A program made the translations under genes and the position numbers. Source: Nocardioides marmorisolisilvae (GTDB taxonomy: Bacteria; Actinomycetota; Actinomycetes; Propionibacteriales; Nocardioidaceae). Taken from it: 64,000 bases of DNA. Location of the stretch: assembly GCF_003725775.1 (NCBI RefSeq), contig NZ_RJSG01000002.1, positions 2,008,361 through 2,072,360 on the forward strand. Direction: 5' to 3'. A model generated the notes under the pieces. That model made no database searches. It was not told the origin of the DNA and was given only the letters and a program-made list of their open reading frames with translations. Positions 25,645-33,769 of the stretch are shown piece by piece. Numbering within the stretch: position 1 is the stretch's first letter; the number at the start of each line of letters is the position of its first letter.

Positions 25645-25790
25645 GGAGGTCCTCCTGCAGACGTGAAAGTGGAACCCCGGTCGTAAAAGGGGTCAACCCG
25701 ACACTACCCACCGGTATGCGTTCCCGGGAGGGGTCTCGCTCCCCGAACCGTGTCGCCGTTGTCACACCCCGGTGAGCGATCATTCACCCC

Positions 25791-26252
25791 ATGACCTCTG
25801 TGGAGATTCCCGAGCACCTCTTCGTCTGCATCGACCACGTCGGCGTCGCCGTACCGGACCTGGACGCGGCGATCGCGCTGTACACCAGCGCCTACGGCAT
25901 GACCGTGGCCCACCGGGAGGTCAACGAGGAGCAGAAGGTCGAGGAGGCGATGATGCAGATCAACGCCGAGGGCGGTGACTCCACCACCCAGCGCATCCAG
26001 CTGCTCGCCCCGCTCAACGACGAGTCCACGATCGCCAAGTTCATCGACCGCAACGGCCCGGGCCTGCAGCAGCTCGCCTTCCGGGTCACCGACGTGGAGG
26101 CCGTCTCCCAGGTCCTGCGCGACCGCGGTCTGCGGCTGCTCTACGACGCCCCGAAGCGCGGTACGGCGAACAGCCGGATCAACTTCGTGCACCCCAAGGA
26201 CGCCGGCGGCGTGCTGGTCGAGCTCGTCGAGCCGGCCGCTGACGCCCACTGA
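25791..26252 (+). CDS. mce: methylmalonyl/ethylmalonyl-CoA epimerase
   Basis: A 153-residue VOC-fold protein with the epimerase pattern: FVCIDHVGVAVPDLDAAI at the start (metal His), QIQLLAPLNDESTIAKFI, GLQQLAFRV (His of most homologues replaced in this stretch by Gln) and VLVELVEP metal Glu. It interconverts the C2 epimers of methylmalonyl-CoA and ethylmalonyl-CoA. Neighbours meaB, thiolase and ccr match. The minus-strand reading of this region is a shadow. Confidence 0.9.
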   Translation: MTSVEIPEHLFVCIDHVGVAVPDLDAAIALYTSAYGMTVAHREVNEEQKVEEAMMQINAEGGDSTTQRIQLLAPLNDESTIAKFIDRNGPGLQQLAFRVTDVEAVSQVLRDRGLRLLYDAPKRGTANSRINFVHPKDAGGVLVELVEPAADAH

Positions 26253-26268
26253 CAGGCTCGCGGATTCC

Positions 26269-26348
26269 CTAGGCAGGACGTGAAACCGGCAGAACGACCC
26301 GATGCTTTGGGTCGTTCTGCCGGTTTCTCTAGGCAAGACGTGAAACCG
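26269..26348. repeat. 20-bp direct repeat flanking a long hairpin
   Basis: CTAGGCAGGACGTGAAACCG (26269-26288) recurs with one change at 26329-26348, exactly 60 bp apart. The first copy overlaps the left arm of the 19-bp hairpin. The arrangement looks like a small duplicated element, not a plain terminator. Confidence 0.65.
26282..26327 (+). terminator. 19-bp perfect hairpin after the epimerase gene
   Basis: Arms 26282-26300 and 26309-26327 pair perfectly (GAAACCGGCAGAACGACCC) with an 8-base loop, 30 bp past the epimerase stop, and are followed by TCTCT. A probable terminator for the epimerase, insulating ccr. Confidence 0.75.
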
Positions 26349-26354
26349 CACGCC

Positions 26355-26372
26355 GTGAGACGTCAGTCTCAC
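26355..26372. promoter_or_regulatory. operator-like dyad upstream of ccr
   Basis: GTGAGACGTCAGTCTCAC has 7-bp arms around GTCA. It is followed at once by a second stem ACCGGCC/GGCCGGT (26371-26389) and by CTCAC at 26392, which could pair with the first GTGAG instead. Either a repressor operator or a mutually exclusive leader structure; about 80 bp before the ccr start. Confidence 0.4.
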
Positions 26373-26448
26373 CGGCCACCAAGGCCGGTAACTCACGGGT
26401 AACATCGGGCGGTCAGCTCGACCCCTTTGAAGATCAGGAGCCCCTGAC

Positions 26449-27786
26449 GTGCAGCACATTCTCGACGCGATCACCGCGGAAGCCTCGTCCGAGGATTTCG
26501 CCGCTCTCGCCCTCCCCGAGTCCTACCGGGCCATGACGGTCCACAAGGACGAGGTCGACATGTTCGAGGGCCAGGCCTCGCGGGACAAGGACCCCCGCAA
26601 GTCCCTGCACCTCGACGAGGTCCCGATGCCCGAGCTCGGCCCGGGCGAGGCGTTCGTCGCCGTGATGGCCTCTGCCATCAACTACAACACCGTGTGGACC
26701 TCGATCTTCGAGCCGGTCTCGACCTTCGGCTTCCTGGAGCGCTACGGCCGCGAGTCGTCCTTCGGCGCCCGGCACAACCTGCCGTACCACATCGTCGGCT
26801 CCGACCTGGCCGGCGTCGTGCTGGCCGTCGGTCCGGGGGTGACCAAGTGGAAGGCCGGCGACCGCGTCGTCGCGCACTGCCTCTCGGTCGAGCTCGAGGC
26901 CCCCGACGGTCACAACGACACGATGATGGACCCGTCCCAGCGCATCTGGGGCTTCGAGACCAACTTCGGCGGCCTGGCCGACGTGGCGATGGTCAAGGCC
27001 AACCAGCTGATGCCGAAGCCCGAGCACCTCACCTGGGAAGAGGCTGCGTCGCCGGGTCTGGTGAACTGCACCGCCTACCGCCAGCTGGTCTCCTCCAACG
27101 GCGGCAACATGAAGCAGGGTGACAACGTGCTGATCTGGGGCGCCTCCGGCGGCCTCGGCGGCTTCGCCACCCAGTACGCCCTCAACGGCGGCGCGAACCC
27201 GATCTGCGTGGTCTCCAACGAGGAGAAGGCCCAGATCGTGCGCAACATGGGCGCCGAGCACGTGATCAATCGCTCCGAGCTGGCCCCGAAGTTCTGGAAC
27301 GACGAGGGCACCCAGCAGAACCCGAAGGAGTGGCAGCGCTTCGGCAAGGCCATCCGCGAGCTCACCGGCGGCGAGGACATCGACATCGTCTTCGAGCACC
27401 CGGGCCGCGAGACCTTCGGCGCGAGCGTGTACGTCACCCGCAAGGGCGGCACCATCACCACCTGTGCGTCGACCTCGGGCTACATGCACGAGTACGACAA
27501 CCGCTACCTGTGGATGAACCTCAAGCGGATCATTTCCAGCCACTTCGCCAACTACCGCGAGTCGTGGGAGGCCAACCGCCTCATCGCCCAGGGCAAGATC
27601 CACCCGACCCTGTCGCGCACCTACACGCTCGAGGAGACCGGCCAGGCCGCGCTCGACGTGCACCACAACAAGCACCAGGGCAAGGTCGGCGTCCTCTGCC
27701 TGGCCCCCGAGGAGGGACTGGGCGTGAAGAACGCCGAGCTCCGCGAGAAGCACCTCGACAAGATCAACCTGTTCCGCGGGGTCTGA
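26449..27786 (+). CDS. ccr: crotonyl-CoA carboxylase/reductase
   Basis: 445 residues from GTG 26449 behind AGGAG. A medium-chain reductase fold with CCR-specific features: long N-terminus with ESYRAMTVHKDEVDMFEG, VFASIN-type MASAINYNTVWTSIFEP, GSDLAGVVLAVGPGV, NADPH-binding WGASGGLGGFATQYA, and catalytic FEHPGRETFGASV. It reductively carboxylates crotonyl-CoA to ethylmalonyl-CoA with NADPH and CO2, the key step of the ethylmalonyl-CoA pathway and of extender-unit supply. Flanked by strong hairpins, so it may be a single-gene transcript. Confidence 0.96.
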   Translation: MQHILDAITAEASSEDFAALALPESYRAMTVHKDEVDMFEGQASRDKDPRKSLHLDEVPMPELGPGEAFVAVMASAINYNTVWTSIFEPVSTFGFLERYGRESSFGARHNLPYHIVGSDLAGVVLAVGPGVTKWKAGDRVVAHCLSVELEAPDGHNDTMMDPSQRIWGFETNFGGLADVAMVKANQLMPKPEHLTWEEAASPGLVNCTAYRQLVSSNGGNMKQGDNVLIWGASGGLGGFATQYALNGGANPICVVSNEEKAQIVRNMGAEHVINRSELAPKFWNDEGTQQNPKEWQRFGKAIRELTGGEDIDIVFEHPGRETFGASVYVTRKGGTITTCASTSGYMHEYDNRYLWMNLKRIISSHFANYRESWEANRLIAQGKIHPTLSRTYTLEETGQAALDVHHNKHQGKVGVLCLAPEEGLGVKNAELREKHLDKINLFRGV

Positions 27787-27804
27787 TCTCCCGCTGAACG
27801 CCCA

Positions 27805-27849
27805 GAACGGGCCTGATTTCCCAGTAATACAGGGGGATCAGGCCCGTTC
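27805..27849 (+). terminator. hairpin after ccr
   Basis: 18-base arms (27805-27822 with 27832-27849), 16 Watson-Crick pairs plus two wobbles in RNA, 9-base loop, 18 bp after the ccr stop. A good terminator candidate. Confidence 0.72.
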
Positions 27850-27949
27850 GGCATATCGGGACCCTGCTCCGCTTGGGAATCCCGGCCCCTTCGTGGAGAC
27901 TGACTCGCAGGGGACGAGACGATGCACACCGCCGACCGTGAGGGAAACC

Positions 27950-29272
27950 ATGACTGACGACCGAGGCCTGTCGATCTTCGAGGAGACCGCCGAGGACGAC
28001 GAGCCCACCCAGGTGATCCCCCGGGTCGAGGCCGACGACGAGAAGCCGGCCGCGGCCGCGGTGCCGGCCCAGCAGACCCCGCAGCAGGACGAGCCGAAGG
28101 CCGCTCAGGCCGCCCCGGCCGCGCCCGCAGCTCCGGCGGCCCCCAAGCACGCTGAGCCGGTCGCGGCGAAGGTCGTCACGCCCGACCAGCCCCCGATCGC
28201 CACTGCCGTCCCGCGCAGCGCGAACGCACCGCTGGTCCCCCCGAAGGCCGCCTCGACGAGCGCCGCGGCCCTGCCGCTGGTGCGCCGCGGCGGGTACGAC
28301 AAGGACGCAGTCGACCGGCACCTGCGCACCACCTCGGCCGAGAAGGCCGGTCTGATCGCCAGCCTGAACGAGTCCCAGGACAAGCTGCGCGCGCTCCAGG
28401 CGGAGAACGCCAAGCTGCGCGAGAAGGTCGACGAGGTCGAAGCCCCCTCGTACGCCGGTCTCGGCGGTCGTGCCTCCGAGCTGCTGCGGCTCGCCGAGGA
28501 GCAGGCCGAGGACGTGCTGGCCGAAGCCGGCGCGCAGGCTGACCAGGTGCTGGCCCAGGCCGAGCGCGACGCCGCCGCGATCCGCGCCGCCGCCGAGAGC
28601 GACGCCGACGACATGCGTGTGGTCCAGCTCGGCGAGCTCGACGACCTGCGCACCCGCACGATGGCCGAGATCGACGCCGAGCGCCGCCGCTTGAAGGCCG
28701 ACGCCGACGACCACCTGGCCGCTGCGAAGCGCGAGGCCGACCAGCTCAAGCTGGCCGCCGACCAGGAGACCACCTCGCTGCGCACCAGCACCGCCCGCGA
28801 CGTCGAGCAGCAGCGCGCCGCGGTCGACCGTGAGGTCACCGAGGCCCGCCGGGTGCTCGCCGTCGAGCGCGAGCGGTTGGTCCGCGAGGCTGCCGAGCAC
28901 CACGCGTCCGCCACCGCGGAGACCTCCCGGATGGTGTCCGAGGCCGAGGCCCGGGCGAACGCCGCCGAGGACCGCTCGCGCGAGGCGATCAACGCCGCGA
29001 ACCAGCACCGCGAGCAGACCCACGCCGACTCCGAGGCGCTGCTGTCCAAGGCGCGCCGCGAGTCCGAGCAGCTGGTGCACTCGGCCAAGAAGGAGGCCGA
29101 GAGCCTGCGTACCACCGGGCACGCGGACGCCGAGCGTGAGCTCGCCGCGATCAAGGCCGAGGTCGACCGGGTCTCCAAGCGGCGCGACGCGATCGTGGCC
29201 CAGCTCGGCGCGCTGCGCGACGTGGTGAAGGGCTTCGGCGACGAGGACGAGGACGCACCCGCGTCCGAGTAG
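27950..29272 (+). CDS. DivIVA/FilP-like long coiled-coil protein
   Basis: 440 residues from ATG 27950 behind GAGGGA. Residues 1-115 are acidic then Ala/Pro-rich and disordered. A short DivIVA-like motif follows (LVRRGGYDKDAVDRHLRT, about 115-135). The rest is near-continuous coiled coil in Ala/Glu/Arg heptads with an Ala-rich dilution near residue 190, and an acidic tail. In Streptomyces the polarisome proteins Scy and FilP sit beside the epimerase, thiolase and meaB genes, so the same neighbourhood here supports a cytoskeletal or polar-growth role. It converges on the hydrolase gene with a 3-bp gap. Confidence 0.78.
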   Translation: MTDDRGLSIFEETAEDDEPTQVIPRVEADDEKPAAAAVPAQQTPQQDEPKAAQAAPAAPAAPAAPKHAEPVAAKVVTPDQPPIATAVPRSANAPLVPPKAASTSAAALPLVRRGGYDKDAVDRHLRTTSAEKAGLIASLNESQDKLRALQAENAKLREKVDEVEAPSYAGLGGRASELLRLAEEQAEDVLAEAGAQADQVLAQAERDAAAIRAAAESDADDMRVVQLGELDDLRTRTMAEIDAERRRLKADADDHLAAAKREADQLKLAADQETTSLRTSTARDVEQQRAAVDREVTEARRVLAVERERLVREAAEHHASATAETSRMVSEAEARANAAEDRSREAINAANQHREQTHADSEALLSKARRESEQLVHSAKKEAESLRTTGHADAERELAAIKAEVDRVSKRRDAIVAQLGALRDVVKGFGDEDEDAPASE

Positions 29273-29275
29273 TCC

Positions 29276-30070
29276 TCAGCCGACGAACCGCCGCAGCACC
29301 TCGAGGAACACCTCGGGCTTCTCCGAGTGCACCCAGTGCCCGGCACCCTTGATGGTGACCCGGCGGTTATGCGGGAAGAGAGCGTCCATCGCGGGCGCGT
29401 ACTCGTCGGTGATGTAGCTCGAGGTCTCCCCGCCGATCCAGAGCACCGGACCGTCGTACCGGGCCTCGCCCAGGGCTTCGGCCGGCCAGGACTTGATCTT
29501 CGGCAGTGAGCGGCGGAGGCCCTCCAGGTTCGGCTGCCAGCGCCAGTCGTCGTTGCCCTCGCGGCGCAGGTTCTGCAGCAGGAACGAGCGCACGACCGGG
29601 TTCGGCACCTCCTCGGCCAGTGCTGCTTCTGCGTCGGCGCGTTGCGTCAGGGAGTCCAGGTCGAGCCCTCGCATCGCCTCGATGTAGCCGGAGAACTCGC
29701 TGAGGTGGGCGTAGTCGACCGGGGAGATGTCGACCACGCAGAGCCTCTCGACCAGGTCGGGGTGGCGCAGCGCGAGCGCCATCGCGACCTTGCCGCCCAG
29801 GGAGTGGCCGACCAGCGCGACCGGGTCCTCGGCGGTGACCAGGCCCGCGACCCGGTCGGCGACGGCCAGCAGGTCGAACTCCTCCAGCCACGCGGAGCGG
29901 CCGTGGTCGGGCAGATCGACGAGGGTGACGCGGTGCTCCTTCCCGGGACGGTCGGCCAGCGCCTTGGCGATCTGGGTCCAGTTGCGCCCCTGGCCGAAGA
30001 GCCCGTGCAGGAACAGCACCCGGCTGCCGGACTCGCCGTACGCCGTGGTGTGCAGGTCGGTCAGCACCAC
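29276..30070 (-). CDS. alpha/beta-hydrolase
   Basis: About 264 residues; start is one of two tandem GTGs (30070 or 30067) overlapping the stop of the next gene upstream. Oxyanion region FLHGLFGQGRNW, nucleophile GHSLGGKVAM, DLPDHGRS and catalytic His in GAGHWVHSEKP complete the triad. It resembles the YbfF/ABHD11 esterase group. Substrate unknown. Coupled translation with the GH114-like gene is likely. Confidence 0.86.
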   Translation of the reverse strand: MVLTDLHTTAYGESGSRVLFLHGLFGQGRNWTQIAKALADRPGKEHRVTLVDLPDHGRSAWLEEFDLLAVADRVAGLVTAEDPVALVGHSLGGKVAMALALRHPDLVERLCVVDISPVDYAHLSEFSGYIEAMRGLDLDSLTQRADAEAALAEEVPNPVVRSFLLQNLRREGNDDWRWQPNLEGLRRSLPKIKSWPAEALGEARYDGPVLWIGGETSSYITDEYAPAMDALFPHNRRVTIKGAGHWVHSEKPEVFLEVLRRFVG

Positions 30071-30876
30071 CGGCGCACCCCGGTCGGGCTGAGGTCTAGG
30101 TCGCGACGCACGATCGCGATCTTGCCAGCCCAACCGGCACAGGCGGTACGCAGGTCGGCGTCGCGGTACTCGACGTCGATGACGCGGCTGCCGTAGTGGG
30201 CGACGTAGGAGCCGCACTCGTGCCAGCGCCCGCACTCCTCCGCGATCGCGAAGTCGTAGCCGACCGAGCGTCCGTCCCACTCCGACCAGTTCTTCTGCCC
30301 CGCGGCCAGGCCTGCGCGATGGGCCCGGACCACCAGGGCACGAGCCATCGCCTTGTTGTCCGCGCCGGTGAGCAGGTGGTGGCTGCGGCTGAAGGAGTCC
30401 AGGTTGTCGAACTCGACCCCGTCGAAGCCCCACCGCGCGCAGCCGGAGATCCACTGCCCGACGATCTCGGCGATCGCGGCCCGCTTCGCCTGCGTGCTGG
30501 TGTCCAGCAGCCACTCACCCCAGGCCTCGTCGAGCACCGGCCTGCCGTCCTTCTTCAGGACCAGACCCCAGTGCTTCTTCCAGAACGCGCTCTCGTCGGG
30601 CTGGGTCTGGAAACCGTTGAGGTAGCAGACGTTGTAGCGCCGCGGTGCCGGACGGTCGCGACGGTCCCGGACGACGATGCCGACCGAGGTCGGGACCGAG
30701 CGGGCGCCGCCGAGCTGGTAGTCCGCCTGGGTGCCGGTCGGAAGAGGCGTGATCGCAGCACCCGACGAGGGCGGAGCGTTCAGCGCCACCAGCAGCACGG
30801 TGAGGGCAGCGCCCAGCACCAGCAGCGCCCTGGTCATCCTCGCCCGGATCAGGTCTCGGTCCCTGCGCACGCTCAC
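30061..30876 (-). CDS. secreted GH114-like (alpha-1,4-polygalactosaminidase type) protein
   Basis: 271 residues with an N-terminal hydrophobic signal (about 13-40, MTRALLVLGAALTVLLVAL; the true start may be this inner ATG). A TIM-barrel follows with YNVCYLNGFQT, RWGFDGVEFDNLDSF (acidic barrel residues) and AGQKNWSEW, typical of the GH114/endo-alpha-1,4-polygalactosaminidase family. It may act on an extracellular galactosamine polymer. It overlaps the hydrolase gene by about 10 bases. Confidence 0.78.
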   Translation of the reverse strand: MSVRRDRDLIRARMTRALLVLGAALTVLLVALNAPPSSGAAITPLPTGTQADYQLGGARSVPTSVGIVVRDRRDRPAPRRYNVCYLNGFQTQPDESAFWKKHWGLVLKKDGRPVLDEAWGEWLLDTSTQAKRAAIAEIVGQWISGCARWGFDGVEFDNLDSFSRSHHLLTGADNKAMARALVVRAHRAGLAAGQKNWSEWDGRSVGYDFAIAEECGRWHECGSYVAHYGSRVIDVEYRDADLRTACAGWAGKIAIVRRDLDLSPTGVRRWC

Positions 30877-30973
30877 GGCCCTCCCATCGGCACCTCGACC
30901 CTACGCGTGAGCGGTCTGGCCCGCCCCGGAGAGGCCATTGCCGGTTGTCGGTGCCCTCCACCAGCATGAGTCC

Positions 30974-32407
30974 ATGACCAGCACTCCCGAGACCGAGCGC
31001 ACCCAGGGCGCCGGCACCAGCATCGCGGTGGCCTGCATCGCGACCGTGATGCTCATGCTCGACATCAGCGTGGTGAACACCGCGCTCAACGACATCTCGC
31101 ACGGCCTGGACACCGGTCTGTCCGGCCTCCAGTGGGTGATCGACGCCTACACCCTGCCGCTGGCGGCGGTCGTGCTCACCGCAGGGTCGATCGCCGACCG
31201 GTTCGGGCGCAAGAAGCTGTTCCTCCAGGGCATGGTGGTCTTCACGGCGGCCTCGGCGCTCTGCGCGGCTGCCCCGGGGATCTCGACCCTGGTCACCGCC
31301 CGCGCGGTGCAGGGCCTCGGCGCCGCCGTGCTGTTCGCCACCGCTCTCGCGCTGATCTCGGAGGTCACCCCGACGCCGGAGTCCCGCGCCAAGGCGCTCG
31401 GCATCTTCGGGGCCGCGATCGGCGCCTCCTTCGCGGTCGGCCCGTTCATCGGCGGCACCCTGACGGAGTGGGTCAGCTGGCGGGCGATCTTCTGGATCAA
31501 CGTCCCGATCGGCATCGTGTGCCTGCTGCTCTCGCGCAGGGTGCACGAGAGCAGCGACCCGAACGCCCGCAAGGTCGACATCCCCGGCCAGATCGCGCTG
31601 ATCGGCGGCATGTTCCTGCTGGTCTTCGCACTCCTCCGCGGCAACGAGGACGGCTGGGACAGCACCAAGGTCATCGCCTCGCTGGTCGGCGCCGGCGTGT
31701 TCCTGGTCGGCTTCGGCGTGATCGAGCACCTCTCCCAGGAGCCAATGCTGCCGCTCACCCTGTTCCGGCAGGCGAGGTTCACCGGACCCCAGGTGGTCGT
31801 CGTCGGGATCTCGGCGACCTTCTTCGCCGGCTTCCTCTACGCCACGCTCTACCTCCAGCAGGTCGTCGGCCTGTCGCCGATCCGCACCGGTCTGGCCTAC
31901 CTCCCGGGCACGTTCCTGGTCTTCGTGGTCTCCGGCGCCTCCGCCGGCCTGCTGACGCGGGTCAAGCCGGCGATCCTGGCGACCATCGGCCTGGTCTTCA
32001 TCGCCGCCGGCGTCTGGGTGATGGGCCTGAACACCGAGGTCGACTCCGGTTGGTCGGCCATCCTGCCCGGCCTGCTGATCGCCAGCGTCGGCTGCGGCCT
32101 GGTCAACCCCTCGGGCAGCGCCCTGGCGCTGGAGGCGCTCCCGCCCGAGCAGAGCGGGCTGGCCTCGGGCGCCAGCGACACGTTCCGGCAGACCGGCGTG
32201 GCCGTGGGGATCGCCTGGCTCGGTACCTACATCCCGGCCGGGAGCGCGTTCGCCCCGGACAAGAACCCGTTCGTCGACGGCATGCACAACGCCTTCGACG
32301 CGGCGGCGATCTTCGCCCTCGTCTGCGCGATCGGAACCGGCCTGCTGCTGCTCCGGCGTGACCGGGAGCCCGCAGGCGACGCCACCGCGGTCGCCGAGCC
32401 GGCCTAG
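30974..32407 (+). CDS. DHA2-family MFS drug exporter (EmrB/QacA type)
   Basis: 477 residues from ATG 30974; an upstream in-frame ATG at 30938 lacks a ribosome site. About 14 membrane helices, with motif D1 LDISVVNTALNDI in helix 1, motif A GSIADRFGRKK, and motif C-like GAAIGASFAVGPFIGG, all of the proton-driven 14-helix exporters. Substrate cannot be told. It is divergent from the GH114-like gene. The long minus-strand frame across this gene is a shadow. Confidence 0.92.
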   Translation: MTSTPETERTQGAGTSIAVACIATVMLMLDISVVNTALNDISHGLDTGLSGLQWVIDAYTLPLAAVVLTAGSIADRFGRKKLFLQGMVVFTAASALCAAAPGISTLVTARAVQGLGAAVLFATALALISEVTPTPESRAKALGIFGAAIGASFAVGPFIGGTLTEWVSWRAIFWINVPIGIVCLLLSRRVHESSDPNARKVDIPGQIALIGGMFLLVFALLRGNEDGWDSTKVIASLVGAGVFLVGFGVIEHLSQEPMLPLTLFRQARFTGPQVVVVGISATFFAGFLYATLYLQQVVGLSPIRTGLAYLPGTFLVFVVSGASAGLLTRVKPAILATIGLVFIAAGVWVMGLNTEVDSGWSAILPGLLIASVGCGLVNPSGSALALEALPPEQSGLASGASDTFRQTGVAVGIAWLGTYIPAGSAFAPDKNPFVDGMHNAFDAAAIFALVCAIGTGLLLLRRDREPAGDATAVAEPA

Positions 32408-32420
32408 CCGCAACAGCGAC

Positions 32421-32450
32421 GGAGCCGCCGCCCGGGAGGGCGACGGCTCC
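32421..32450. terminator. bidirectional terminator between MFS exporter and hbd
   Basis: 13-base arms with one mismatch around a GGGA loop (32421-32433 with 32438-32450), placed between convergent genes. It probably serves both strands. Confidence 0.7.
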
Positions 32451-32490
32451 GTGGTGAGCGCATCCGGCGGGAGGGCCGGAGCTCCTGTGA

Positions 32491-33711
32491 TCAGCTGTAG
32501 TCGTGGAAGCCCTTCTTGGTCTTCCGACCCAGGTGGCCGTCCGCGACAACCTTCTCCAGCGAGGCGGCCGGCGCGAAGCCCGGCTCCTTGAACTCCGCGA
32601 AGAGCTCCTTCTGGATCGCCAGCGAGACGTCGTTGCCGACCACGTCGAGCAGCTGGAACGGACCCATCGGGAAGCCGGCCTCGGCCTTGATGGCGTCGTC
32701 GATCACGGTCAGCTCGACGCCGGACTCGGCCAGCGTGCAGGCGTCGTTCAGGTACGGGAACAGCAGCGCGTTCACGATGAAGCCGGCCCGGTCGCTGCAG
32801 GAGACCGCGACCTTGCTGACGCTCGCGCACAGGGCCTTGGTGGTCTCGTCGACGTCCTTGCCGGTCAGCTCGGTGGTGACGACCTCGACCAGCTTCATCA
32901 CCGGAGCCGGGTTGAAGAAGTGCATGCCGATGACCGACTCGGGGCGACCGGTCGCGTTCGCGAGCTGGGTGATCGGCAGCGAGGAGGTGGTGGTCGCCAG
33001 GATCGCGCCCGGCTTGCAGATCCGGTCGAGGTCGCGGAACAGCTCGAGCTTGATGTCGAGCTCCTCGGCGATGGCCTCGACGACGATGTCGACGTCACCG
33101 AGGGCCTCGCGCTCGGTGGAGGCGGTCACCCGGTCGAGGATGTTGGTCTTGCCCTCCTCGTCGAGCTTGCCGCGCTCGATCGACTTGTCCAGGGCCTTGG
33201 TGATCCCGCCGATGACGGCAGCGGCCTTCTCGTCGGTGCGGCCGACGAAGACGACGTCGTACCCGCTCTGGGCGAAGACCTGGACGATGCCGGCGGCCAT
33301 GGTGCCGGTGCCGACCACGCCGACCTTGCCGATCGTGTGGCGCAGGCTCGGCTGGTCGTCGGCCGAGGGGGTCTCGTCGTCGGAGACGACCTCGCCCTCT
33401 GCGTAGGTGTAGAAGCCGCGGCCGGCGGCCTTGCCGGTGCGACCCTCGGCGACGAGCGCCTCGAGCAGGTCGGCGGGCTTGTGCAGGTTGTCACCGGTCT
33501 CGGCGTAGCGCGCGGCGAGCGCGTCGCGGACGGTGTCCAGGCCGAGGTCGTCCAGCGTGGTCAGCGGACCCCGCGGGTAGCCGCAACCGAACCGCATGGC
33601 GGCGTCGATGTCGCCCCGGGAGGCGTACTTCTGCTCGTACATCCGTACGGCGTGGTTGAGGTACGGGAGAACCAGGGTGTCGCGGATGGCGGTGGCTGAG
33701 GTGTCAGTCAT
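32491..33711 (-). CDS. hbd: 3-hydroxyacyl (3-hydroxybutyryl)-CoA dehydrogenase, C-N-C domain order
   Basis: 406 residues. The NAD-binding Rossmann domain is internal (VGVVGTGTMAAGI, about 135-310, with catalytic region GMHFFNPAPVMKLVEVV), followed by the usual helical C-domain (DRAGFIVNALLFPYLNDAC to KKGFHDYS). Residues 1-115 are a second C-domain (PYLNHAVRMYEQKYA, GYPRGPLTTLDDLGLD, AGRGFYTYAEG). So the order is C-N-C, as if an N-terminal NAD domain of a duplicated protein had been lost. It oxidises/reduces 3-hydroxybutyryl-CoA and acetoacetyl-CoA, feeding Ccr after dehydration. Confidence 0.88.
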   Translation of the reverse strand: MTDTSATAIRDTLVLPYLNHAVRMYEQKYASRGDIDAAMRFGCGYPRGPLTTLDDLGLDTVRDALAARYAETGDNLHKPADLLEALVAEGRTGKAAGRGFYTYAEGEVVSDDETPSADDQPSLRHTIGKVGVVGTGTMAAGIVQVFAQSGYDVVFVGRTDEKAAAVIGGITKALDKSIERGKLDEEGKTNILDRVTASTEREALGDVDIVVEAIAEELDIKLELFRDLDRICKPGAILATTTSSLPITQLANATGRPESVIGMHFFNPAPVMKLVEVVTTELTGKDVDETTKALCASVSKVAVSCSDRAGFIVNALLFPYLNDACTLAESGVELTVIDDAIKAEAGFPMGPFQLLDVVGNDVSLAIQKELFAEFKEPGFAPAASLEKVVADGHLGRKTKKGFHDYS

Positions 33712-33732
33712 GCGGAGAATCGTGCCACGGGA

Positions 33733-33748
33733 CCTACTGGCGAGTAGG
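33733..33748. promoter_or_regulatory. operator-like dyad before hbd
   Basis: CCTACTGGCGAGTAGG, 6-bp perfect arms around GGCG, 22-37 bp before the hbd start in a 58-bp gap. It looks like a TetR/MarR-type operator. Confidence 0.4.
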
Positions 33749-33769
33749 GCGTCTCACCAACCGAACGCC

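Noticed and set aside
26269..26348. Possible minimal CRISPR-like repeat-spacer unit
   Set aside because: Only two copies, the spacer is itself a perfect hairpin, and no cas genes are present.
25704..26474. A 256-codon minus-strand open frame over the epimerase
   Set aside because: The plus-strand epimerase is complete and recognisable. This frame includes translation through the terminator hairpin.
30515..32830. A 771-codon minus-strand open frame
   Set aside because: It lies antisense to the clear MFS exporter and runs into the hbd and GH114-like genes. The translation is low-complexity.
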